Positions 1 to 5,253 of a DNA stretch of 6,814 nucleotides are shown here, piece after piece. The stretch spans positions 1-6,814 of the forward strand of contig JBGAWE010000236.1 of NCBI GenBank assembly GCA_044227705.1, written 5' to 3'. Positions within the stretch are counted from its first letter, which is position 1, and every line of letters starts with the position of its first letter. Both the position numbers and the translations under genes were made by a program. This DNA comes from JANOQP01 sp044227705. GTDB lineage: Bacteria > Bacteroidota > Bacteroidia > Chitinophagales > Saprospiraceae. The notes beneath the pieces are model-generated. The model did no database searches and had not been told where the DNA came from. It saw only the letters and a list, made by a program, of their open reading frames with translations.

Positions 1-2
1 GC

Positions 3-656
3 GGCACGCAGGCCAAGCTCGGCGGCGGCAACGCGCACTTCTACCAGCGCGACAAGGACCCGAAGGGCGCCATCCCGCGCATCAGCGAGTGGGGCGGCGA
101 TTTGATGTCGTGCCTCGACCTCGGCATCCTCGCCGACGTGGGCTACGACGTCCCGTCGGTGGCGAGCGGACAGCCGATGTTCGTGCCCGTCACCATCAAC
201 AAGATGTACGCGATGAACGGCGACATCTACATCGCCATGGGCGGCAACGACGTCATCTACGCCGGCGCCGGGCCGAGCCAGGCCATGATGGCGGGCCTCG
301 GCGGCGACGACGTGCTGGTGACCGGCGGCAGCATCGCCAAGATGTTCGGCGACAACGGCGGCGGCAACGAGATGGGCGACGCGGGCGCCGACATCTTCTA
401 CATCAAGACCAACTTCGAGCACGAAATCTACGGCTACGAGAGCCGCGACAAAATCTACTTCGACCCCTCGCTCGGCTTCACGCAGGCGCAGGTCGACTCG
501 GCCCCGATGGTGGAGACCGGCTACATGATGCCGCAACAGGACGGCACCATGCTCAACCAGTACGAACTGGAAATCGGCACCAACTTCAAGATGGCCATCT
601 GGGCGCCGAGCATGCCGGGCAAGACGAACATGAAGGTGCAGTCTTGGTCGAAGTGA
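3..656 (+). CDS. C-terminal part of a secreted RTX-like (hemolysin-type Ca-binding) protein, possible metalloprotease; 5' truncated
   Basis: The frame is open from the left edge, so the start is missing; 217 residues are visible. Residues 35-50 (MSCLDLGILADVGYDV) resemble the helix that closes the catalytic domain in many secreted metzincin-type proteases, but no zinc site (HExxH) is in view. Residues 80-132 hold degenerate glycine/aspartate repeats (GGNDVIYAG, GGDDVLVTGG, FGDNGGGN, GDAGADIF), then a segment like the end of RTX beta-rolls (EIYGYESRDKIYF). Such repeats bind calcium and usually occur in exported proteins. The protein is unusually rich in methionine (16 of 217). No type IX secretion tail was recognised. 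The exported RTX-like character is fairly clear; the protease assignment is an inference from one motif. Confidence 0.6.
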   Translation, partial: GTQAKLGGGNAHFYQRDKDPKGAIPRISEWGGDLMSCLDLGILADVGYDVPSVASGQPMFVPVTINKMYAMNGDIYIAMGGNDVIYAGAGPSQAMMAGLGGDDVLVTGGSIAKMFGDNGGGNEMGDAGADIFYIKTNFEHEIYGYESRDKIYFDPSLGFTQAQVDSAPMVETGYMMPQQDGTMLNQYELEIGTNFKMAIWAPSMPGKTNMKVQSWSK

Positions 657-666
657 GTTAGGGTGA

Positions 667-704
667 AAAGACCGGGGAGGCTTCGGGCTTCCCCGGCCTT
701 CTTT
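667..704 (+). terminator. Rho-independent terminator after the RTX-like gene
   Basis: A 10-bp stem (672-681 with 687-696, one G-U pair) encloses a TTCGG loop. It is followed by CC and then TTCTTT, and preceded by an A-rich stretch (GAAAAG) that could partly pair with the T-rich tail. It begins about 11 bases after the stop codon and separates this gene from the secretin-like gene. Confidence 0.7.
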
Positions 705-741
705 GGCAAAATCATCGAACCTTAACCACAACCACCTGGCT

Positions 742-1296
742 ATGACAAAAGCTCAGCTCACCTCCTTTTTCATGCTCATGGCGGCCTCCATGGTCGCGCA
801 GGACGCATTGCGCGAGTACAAGGTCGAGAACCTGACTTCCGCCGCCGTCGTGGAAAAGTTCAAGCAGCTCAACCCGGCGGTCGCCGTCTTCGACCAGCCG
901 GAGACCAACCGCCTCATCCTCAAAGGGCAGGAGGCCGACATCGACCGTGCCGTCCAGTCGCTCGACCTGCTCGACGTGGAGCAGAAGGACGTGGGCATCG
1001 AGTTCATGCTCGTCGAGTACCACCACGGGACGGACTTCGATTGGAGCCTCGACCTGACGAACGCGCAGTTCGGCAAGTTCAACGGCATCCGCCTGACGAC
1101 GGGCGCGCTCAACGGATTCGAGTTCGTCTACAACGCCATCTCGCATTTAAGCCCGGCCTTCAAGCTGAACCTCTCGGCACTGGCCAGCGAGAACAAGGCG
1201 AAGGTCATCACCAACCCGCACCTCGTCGCGCGGGCCGGGGGCGACGCCTCGCTCAAAATCACGGAAAACATCCAGATAAAGCTTGCTACAAGGTAG
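742..1296 (+). CDS. Secretin-like outer-membrane protein, 3' truncated
   Basis: The product is 184 residues. I chose ATG 742 because it gives a clean signal peptide (residues 1 to about 19, hydrophobic, ending MVAQ|D); a TTG at 703 lies inside the terminator tail. Residues 24-78 look like a secretin N-type (NolW-like) domain, with the signature DQPETNRLILKGQEADIDRA. From residue 83 the start of a secretin pore domain follows (VGIEFMLVEY, then LNLSALASENKAKVITNPH and GGDASLKI). Secretins form multimeric outer-membrane channels in type II/III secretion and pilus systems. The family needs a further stretch of beta-domain after this point, but the frame meets a stop 13-18 bases after a HindIII site at 1279-1284 and the last residues (LATR) look non-native. 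The gene is therefore cut short. No partner secretion genes are visible nearby. Confidence 0.65.
   Translation: MTKAQLTSFFMLMAASMVAQDALREYKVENLTSAAVVEKFKQLNPAVAVFDQPETNRLILKGQEADIDRAVQSLDLLDVEQKDVGIEFMLVEYHHGTDFDWSLDLTNAQFGKFNGIRLTTGALNGFEFVYNAISHLSPAFKLNLSALASENKAKVITNPHLVARAGGDASLKITENIQIKLATR
1279..1284. other. HindIII site at the junction of two truncated genes
   Basis: AAGCTT occurs here and nowhere else in the window as far as I can see. Upstream the coding signal runs in the secretin frame; immediately downstream it moves to another frame, with a different protein and no start codon. A recombinant or assembly junction at a restriction site is one explanation; a natural deletion is another. 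Confidence 0.5.
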
Positions 1297-1517
1297 CCGT
1301 CTTCTTCTACGAACTATCGACCGACCTGACGGTGGCAGAGATGGAACTGGAGGACCAGTTTTCCAGCCAGTCCTACTTCGGGAAGTCGGCGAAGGTCTCG
1401 GCGAGCCTGTTACCGCAACCGGGGGTCTATGGCTTCTTCTTCGAGATAACCGACCCGGATGGCCATTTCGTCGAGCTGGGCATCGACGAGGTCATCGGCA
1501 CTATCAACGTACACTGA
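1281..1517 (+). pseudogene. 3' fragment of a gene, possibly VOC/glyoxalase superfamily
   Basis: About 78 residues read as real protein in this frame only from the HindIII site on; upstream the same frame gives arginine-rich shadow sequence. The stretch ending GFFFEITDPDGHFVELG matches the C-terminal pattern of VOC (glyoxalase/bleomycin resistance/dioxygenase) proteins, in which an aromatic strand, DPDGH/N and a metal-binding Glu follow one another. There is no proper start; the first in-frame ATG (1341) would leave only 58 residues, less than half a VOC protein. Codons such as CTA, GTA, TTA and ATA appear here but are rare in the secretin part. A good terminator follows, so the 3' end is intact. 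The coding fragment is likely; the family call is moderate. Confidence 0.45.
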
Positions 1518-1557
1518 AAGCCAAGGAAAAGGGGATTCATTCATGAACCTTGGACGG

Positions 1558-1585
1558 GGCAGGCCCGATGGGGCCTGCCTTTTTT
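1558..1585 (+). terminator. Strong rho-independent terminator
   Basis: A perfect 9-bp stem (GGCAGGCCC at 1558-1566, GGGCCTGCC at 1571-1579) with a GATG loop is followed directly by six Ts (1580-1585). It ends the VOC-like transcript. The remaining 139 bases before the peroxidase gene hold an A-rich patch (1639-1650) but no promoter that I can support. Confidence 0.9.
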
Positions 1586-1724
1586 CCTAAATCGACGGGC
1601 GACGCCGCCGGGACTGGCCGGGCGACGGCTCATTGGGGAAAAAACAAAATCCGAGCGCAGGTTTTCCGGCGGCGGGGCATCGAAAGGGGAAATGCTCTTT
1701 TCGAACTCATAAACGCCGTATTTC

Positions 1725-2891
1725 ATGAAAGGACAGACTTGTTTCAGCCTCGCCGCCTCGGTGGCCGCCATCCTCGCACTGTGTCTCGCCTCCTGCAAAA
1801 AAGACGCGCCCGGCTCTTCGACGGCCGATGTCGAGACCTCGCCCCGCGCCGCGCCGAACCTCCCGACGACTCCTTTTAATTACGCCAACATCGCCCTCCC
1901 GAACTATCTGACCACGCCCCAAATCCAGCAGCAGATAAACACGCCGAACAACAACCAAATCACCAACCACGGCGCGACGCTCGGGCGCGTCCTCTTTTAC
2001 GACGTCAACTTGAGCGCGAACAACACGAAGTCGTGCGCCTCCTGCCACCAGCAGGCCAAGTCGTTCAGCGACCCCGCGCAGTTCAGCACCGGCTTCAACG
2101 GCGGGCAGACGGGGCGCAACTCCATGTCGATTTTGAACGCCCGCTACTACCCGAACGGCCACTTCTTTTGGGACGAACGGGCCGGCTCGGCCGAGGTGCA
2201 GGCCAGCGGCCCCATCACCAACGCCGTCGAGATGGGCATGACCATGCCGGGCCTCGTGACCAAATTGCAGGGGCTGGGCTACTACGGGCAGCTTTTCCAA
2301 AACGCCTTCGGAACGCCGGCCATCGACTCGGCGCGCATCGTGCGGGCCATCGCACAGTTCGTCCGCTCGGCGGTCGCCTACCGGTCGAGGTACGACACGG
2401 GTCGCGCCGCCCTGCCGCCCGGCGGAAACCCGGGGAGGAGCAATTTCAACAATTTCACCGCGCAGGAGAATCAGGGAAAGGCCCTCTTTTTCGGGCAGGC
2501 CCGCTGCGCCGTCTGCCACGGGACGGAGACTTTCACCTCCAACCAGGCCCGCAACAACGGCCTCGACCTCGTCTACGCCGACCAGGGCAAAGGGGCCATT
2601 ACGGGCAACACGGCGGACAACGGCAAGTTCAAGTCGTCCACCCTCCGGGGCATCGAGCTGTCGGCACCGTACATGCATGACGGGCGGTTTGCGACGCTCG
2701 AGGCCGTCGTCGAGCACTACAACAGCGGCGTGAAAGCACACCCCAACCTCGACCCGCAGCTCCGCAACCCCAACGGCACCCCGCGCCAGCTCAACCTGAC
2801 GGCGGCGCAAAAGGCATCGCTCGTCGCCTTCCTCAAAACACTGACCGACACGGGCATCGCCACGGACGTGAAATATTCCAACCCGTTCTGA
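1725..2891 (+). CDS. Di-haem cytochrome c peroxidase / MauG-family lipoprotein
   Basis: The product is 388 residues, a usual length for the family. ATG 1725 gives a lipoprotein signal: a hydrophobic core, then lipobox LASC with the lipidated Cys at 24, so the protein is probably membrane-anchored on the periplasmic side. Two haem-binding motifs are present: CASCH at 104-108 (within LSANNTKSCASCHQQAKSFSD, 94-115, mostly family-typical) and CAVCH at 261-265. FWDERAGS (148-155), PITNAVEM (163-170) and TLRGIELSAPYMHDGRF (306-322) are further family signatures. Classical bacterial peroxidases reduce H2O2 using electrons from small cytochromes or cupredoxins; MauG relatives oxidise other proteins. 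Here LEAVVEHYNSG puts a Tyr (332) about where peroxidases carry the Met haem ligand, which leans towards MauG-like chemistry, though I cannot align it. The sigma gene starts 26 bases downstream with no terminator between them. Confidence 0.9.
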   Translation: MKGQTCFSLAASVAAILALCLASCKKDAPGSSTADVETSPRAAPNLPTTPFNYANIALPNYLTTPQIQQQINTPNNNQITNHGATLGRVLFYDVNLSANNTKSCASCHQQAKSFSDPAQFSTGFNGGQTGRNSMSILNARYYPNGHFFWDERAGSAEVQASGPITNAVEMGMTMPGLVTKLQGLGYYGQLFQNAFGTPAIDSARIVRAIAQFVRSAVAYRSRYDTGRAALPPGGNPGRSNFNNFTAQENQGKALFFGQARCAVCHGTETFTSNQARNNGLDLVYADQGKGAITGNTADNGKFKSSTLRGIELSAPYMHDGRFATLEAVVEHYNSGVKAHPNLDPQLRNPNGTPRQLNLTAAQKASLVAFLKTLTDTGIATDVKYSNPF

Positions 2892-2917
2892 CCTTCGCGG
2901 CAAACGCGCCGACCAAC

Positions 2918-3496
2918 TTGACAGAATCCGAGCTGCTCGAAAGATTGCGAGAGAACGACCAAGCTGCCTGCAAGACCCTAGTGGCCTTGCACGGCAGCTT
3001 GGTTTTTAACACCGCCCTCGGTCTATTGCACAACCGGGGCGACGCGGAGGACGTGGCGCAGGAGGTCTTCGCCAAAGCCTTTCAGAGCATCGGCCATTTT
3101 CGGGGCGAATCGCGGCTCTCGACATGGCTCTATCGAATCACGGTGACGAAATCGCTCGAGCTTTTGAGGTCGAGGAAGCGGCAGAAAAGGTTCGGCTTCG
3201 TGGTCAGCCTGTTCGAGCCGACGGGCGGGCGGCTGGTGGTCGACGTGCCGCATTTCGAGCATCCCGGCGTGCTGGCAGAGAACCGCGAACGCGCCGCCGT
3301 GCTTTTCGCCGCACTCGAAAAGCTGCCCGAGAACCAGAAGTCGGCTTTTGTTTTGCACAAAATGGAGGACCTCTCGTATGCCGAGGTGGCAGAGGTCCTG
3401 CAGGTGACGGTCGCCTCGGTCGAGTCGCTGATGTTCCGTGCGAAGCAGAACCTTCGGAAGATTTTGGGCGACTACTATGAAAAAAACGAGCGGTGA
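2918..3496 (+). CDS. ECF-type RNA polymerase sigma factor
   Basis: The product is 192 residues with the two-domain ECF layout. Region 2 spans about 20-88 and includes GDAEDVAQEVFAKAF (41-55, core RNA polymerase contact) and FRGESRLSTWLYRI (61-74, -10 recognition). Region 4 spans about 130-183, with LPENQKSAFVLHKMEDLSY and the helix-turn-helix EVAEVLQVTVASVESLMFRA. Start: TTG 2918 gives a typical opening (MTESELLERLRENDQAA) and there is no in-frame ATG or GTG close by. The gene is followed by a small membrane protein and a periplasmic sensor, which suggests control by sequestration at the membrane and release on an envelope signal. The gap of 26 bases after the peroxidase allows co-transcription. 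The target promoters cannot be read from this window. Confidence 0.93.
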   Translation: MTESELLERLRENDQAACKTLVALHGSLVFNTALGLLHNRGDAEDVAQEVFAKAFQSIGHFRGESRLSTWLYRITVTKSLELLRSRKRQKRFGFVVSLFEPTGGRLVVDVPHFEHPGVLAENRERAAVLFAALEKLPENQKSAFVLHKMEDLSYAEVAEVLQVTVASVESLMFRAKQNLRKILGDYYEKNER

Positions 3497-3531
3497 ACGC
3501 CGGTTCCCGCTCGAAAAAGCATCCAACAGGC

Positions 3532-3837
3532 ATGGACACTCAATCAAAAGAAGACTGGGTCGAACGCACCCTCGCCTCCCTCGACCGCTCCGAGCGGGCC
3601 TCCGCGCCCGACGGCCTTTTTGAAAAGGCGTGGGAGATTTCGAAAAGACCCGCCGCCAAAATCGTGGCAATGCCTCGCGGGCAGGTGCGGGCGGCAGCGG
3701 CCTGTTTCGCGCTGCTCGTGGCGGCCAACCTGCTGGCGGCCGCCACCTATTCCACCTCGAAAAACCAGCCCCGCGCGGCGGCCGAGACGGCGGTCGGCCG
3801 GGCCTATTTCGACTTTGCCCTCACACCTGACTTCTGA
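3532..3837 (+). CDS. Small single-pass membrane protein, probable anti-sigma factor
   Basis: The product is 101 residues. An N-terminal polar region (DWVERTLASLDRSERASAPDG, 8-28, then LFEKAWEISK) would lie in the cytoplasm, followed by one hydrophobic helix (about 53-73) and a short outer tail ending in aromatic residues. The small protein that follows ECF sigma genes in Bacteroidota often has this shape, and it parallels CnrY, an anti-sigma with a short cytoplasmic helix and one membrane span. It lacks a zinc-binding HxxxCxxC motif, so it is not a ZAS-type anti-sigma. I chose ATG 3532; a GTG at 3493 overlapping the sigma stop (GTGA) would add 13 unconvincing residues. The anti-sigma role rests on position and topology, not on a recognised domain. 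Confidence 0.65.
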   Translation: MDTQSKEDWVERTLASLDRSERASAPDGLFEKAWEISKRPAAKIVAMPRGQVRAAAACFALLVAANLLAAATYSTSKNQPRAAAETAVGRAYFDFALTPDF

Positions 3838-3840
3838 AAA

Positions 3841-4464
3841 ATGGACAACGCCCGCTTTCTCAAAGCCATCATAATCGGCCTCCTCCTCCTCAATTTCGGG
3901 ATGCTCGGCTTCCTCCTCTCCCGCCGTCCGCCGGGCCGAGACGGGCGGCCGCCCGAGCCGAAGGACATCATCATCGAGCGGCTCAAACTCGACGCGGCGC
4001 AGCAGGGCAAGTTCGCCGGCCTGCGCGACGAGCACCAGCGCGACCTGCGGGCAACGCGGGAAAGGAACACCGCCTTCCGAAAGAAACTCTACGAAGAACT
4101 CGCCGCCCCGCAGCCCGAACAGACGCGCATCGCGGCCCTTGCCGACTCGATTTCCCTCTTCCAAAAAGAGGCCGAGCTGGCCACCTTCGACCACTTCAAA
4201 AAGCTCCGCGCCATCTGCAGGCCGGAGCAGCAGGCCGAGTTCGACCGGTTCATCGGCGAAAAAAGCGGCCGCCCCGGTAAGCCGTTTTTTTTTTATGTCG
4301 AAAGCGCAAAGGGCGCAGGGTCTCCACTTGGAAACTCCGCGCCCTTTGCATCTCCGGGACAGGTCAATCGGCTGGGCCGCGCCCTACTTTCGCCCCCGAA
4401 ATGGAAAAATGGGAACTCGATTTTGAATGGCTCCGCGTGCAGCACCTCGTCCAAAAGGCGATGA
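3841..4464 (+). CDS. Membrane-anchored Spy/CpxP/CnrX-like periplasmic sensor; true C-terminus probably near 4280
   Basis: A membrane helix (about 8-27) is followed by a proline/arginine linker and then an all-helical periplasmic domain (about 42-139): IIIERLKLDAAQQGKF, LRDEHQRDLRATRERNTAF, FDHFKKLRAICRPEQQAEFDRFI. This pattern of a helix hairpin, His-bearing helices (H65, H118) and a final PEQ motif fits the Spy/CpxP/CnrX group, which bind metals or misfolded proteins. The start lies 3 bases after the anti-sigma stop. The literal frame reaches 4464, but after residue 140 it looks non-coding, crosses a terminator and overlaps the next gene by 64 bases. A -1 shift at the A6 run (4259-4264) gives the tail GEKKRPPR and a TAA at 4278-4280, which I think is the real end. 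The family call is good; the specific ligand is unknown. Confidence 0.75.
   Translation: MDNARFLKAIIIGLLLLNFGMLGFLLSRRPPGRDGRPPEPKDIIIERLKLDAAQQGKFAGLRDEHQRDLRATRERNTAFRKKLYEELAAPQPEQTRIAALADSISLFQKEAELATFDHFKKLRAICRPEQQAEFDRFIGEKSGRPGKPFFFYVESAKGAGSPLGNSAPFASPGQVNRLGRALLSPPKWKNGNSILNGSACSTSSKRR
4259..4294 (+). terminator. Rho-independent terminator ending the sigma/anti-sigma/sensor operon
   Basis: Six As (4259-4264) and CGGC (4266-4269) pair with GCCG (4281-4284) and the first Ts of a ten-T run (4285-4294), with one bulged G. The proposed TAA stop of the sensor gene lies in the loop. The GC part of the stem is short (4 bp), but the T run is the longest in the window. Confidence 0.6.
4306..4349. 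repeat. Intergenic hairpin with a perfect 11-bp inverted repeat
   Basis: GCAAAGGGCGC (4306-4316) is matched by its exact complement GCGCCCTTTGC (4339-4349). Inside, 4318-4321 pairs with 4334-4337 and 4323-4325 with 4330-4332, giving a long imperfect stem with two mismatches. No T run follows, so it is not a standard + strand terminator. It could be a back-up transcript end, an mRNA-stabilising stem or a dispersed palindromic repeat. Confidence 0.6.
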
Positions 4465-4766
4465 ACCAGCCCACGCTGCCGACCACCGACGCCGTCCTCT
4501 TCCTCATCGGCATCCAGGAGCTTGGCCGCTGGAAAAAGGGGTTCACCAAAGAAGAGAAGACCGACCTGATGCACCTCGCCGTCTGCCGCCTGTTGAGCTA
4601 CGACGGCGTTTACGAGTTCGTCGGCCGCGACGCCGATGGCTGGCCTCACTGGCGGCAGACCGGGCTCGTCGAGAAGATGCCGCTTGACGCGCAGGAGAAC
4701 CTGTTGAAGAGCCACGCCGTCCGCTATTTCAAAGACCTTGAAATGGAGAACGGCGGCTTAGAGTAA
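4401..4766 (+). CDS. Uncharacterised cytosolic protein of 121 residues
   Basis: I do not recognise a named family. ATG 4401 gives a soluble, mostly helical protein with no signal peptide or membrane span. Striking segments are WELDFEWLRVQHLVQKAM (4-21), DAVLFLIGIQELGRWKKGFT (30-49), EEKTDLMHLAVCRLLSYDG (51-69) and the aromatic stretch GRDADGWPHWRQTG (75-88). These have the look of a conserved protein rather than a chance frame, and my impression is that similar proteins occur in Bacteroidota. It is followed after 34 bases by dtd with no terminator between, so it is likely the first gene of a dtd-mutY operon. The upstream region holds the 4306-4349 hairpin. Function unknown. Confidence 0.75.
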   Translation: MEKWELDFEWLRVQHLVQKAMNQPTLPTTDAVLFLIGIQELGRWKKGFTKEEKTDLMHLAVCRLLSYDGVYEFVGRDADGWPHWRQTGLVEKMPLDAQENLLKSHAVRYFKDLEMENGGLE

Positions 4767-4800
4767 ATCCTAAACCGTTGACTTCCAACCAACTAAACCC

Positions 4801-5253
4801 GTGCGCCTCCTCCTCCAACGAGTTTCCTCCGCCTCCGTGACCATCGACGGCGACGTCAAAGCCGCCATCGGCCCCGGCCTCCTCGCTCTCCTCGGCGTCG
4901 AGTCCGACGACGCGCCTGACGACGCCGATTGGCTCGTGAAAAAGACCGCCGCGATGCGCATCTTCTCCGACCCGGAAGGGAAAATGAATCTGTCCATCGG
5001 CGAAACCGGCGGCGAAATCCTCGTCGTCAGCCAGTTCACGCTCCACGCTTCGACGAAGAAGGGGAACCGCCCGTCGTTCATCCGCGCCGCCCGGCCCGAG
5101 CTGGCGATTCCGCTCTACAACCTCTTTTTGGAAAAAATGTCCGCCGAACTGGGCCGCCCCGTCGCCTCGGGCGAGTTCGGCGCCGACATGAAAGTAGCCC
5201 TCGTCAACGACGGCCCCGTCACCATCTGGCTCGACACGAAAGCGAAGGAATGA
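4801..5253 (+). CDS. dtd: D-aminoacyl-tRNA deacylase
   Basis: DTD hydrolyses D-amino acids (such as D-Tyr) wrongly attached to tRNA, and also glycine mischarged on tRNA-Ala, protecting translation in the cytoplasm. The product is 150 residues, as expected. The N-terminus MRLLLQRVSSASVTIDG is typical and fixes GTG 4801 as start; the next in-frame Met is residue 48. Both hallmark motifs are present: SQFT at 77-80 (inside VVSQFTLHASTKKGNRPSF) and the Gly-cisPro motif NDGPVT at 136-141, which reaches across the homodimer and excludes L-amino acids. The stop overlaps the mutY start (ATGA), suggesting translational coupling. Confidence 0.97.
   Translation: MRLLLQRVSSASVTIDGDVKAAIGPGLLALLGVESDDAPDDADWLVKKTAAMRIFSDPEGKMNLSIGETGGEILVVSQFTLHASTKKGNRPSFIRAARPELAIPLYNLFLEKMSAELGRPVASGEFGADMKVALVNDGPVTIWLDTKAKE

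Noticed and set aside
698..706. TTCTTTGG before the secretin gene as a -7 promoter box
   Set aside because: It lacks the TA, has no -33 partner, and coincides with the terminator tail.
1703..1721. GAAC ... GTAT upstream of the peroxidase as a target promoter of the ECF sigma factor
   Set aside because: The 11-base spacing is too short for a normal ECF promoter and no second copy was found for comparison.
1722..1729. TTCATGAA palindrome over the peroxidase start, also seen at 1540-1547
   Set aside because: Eight-base palindromes recur by chance and this one includes the start codon; two copies are not enough to call an operator.
1707..2903. A 398-codon open frame on the - strand opposite the peroxidase gene
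   Set aside because: Its Arg/Val/Gly-rich translation mirrors GC-rich codons of the clear peroxidase on the + strand and shows no domain, so it is a shadow frame.
3544..4194. A 216-codon open frame on the - strand opposite the anti-sigma and sensor genes
   Set aside because: No motif is visible, composition is typical of a shadow, and the + strand genes are well supported by topology and motifs.
4285..4294. T10 tract as a phase-variation switch in the sensor gene
   Set aside because: It is better explained as the tail of a terminator placed after the likely true stop at 4278-4280.
4385..4392. TACTTTCG just before ATG 4401 as a -7 promoter box
   Set aside because: It has one mismatch to TAnnTTTG and no TTG at the right distance upstream, and it would leave almost no leader.
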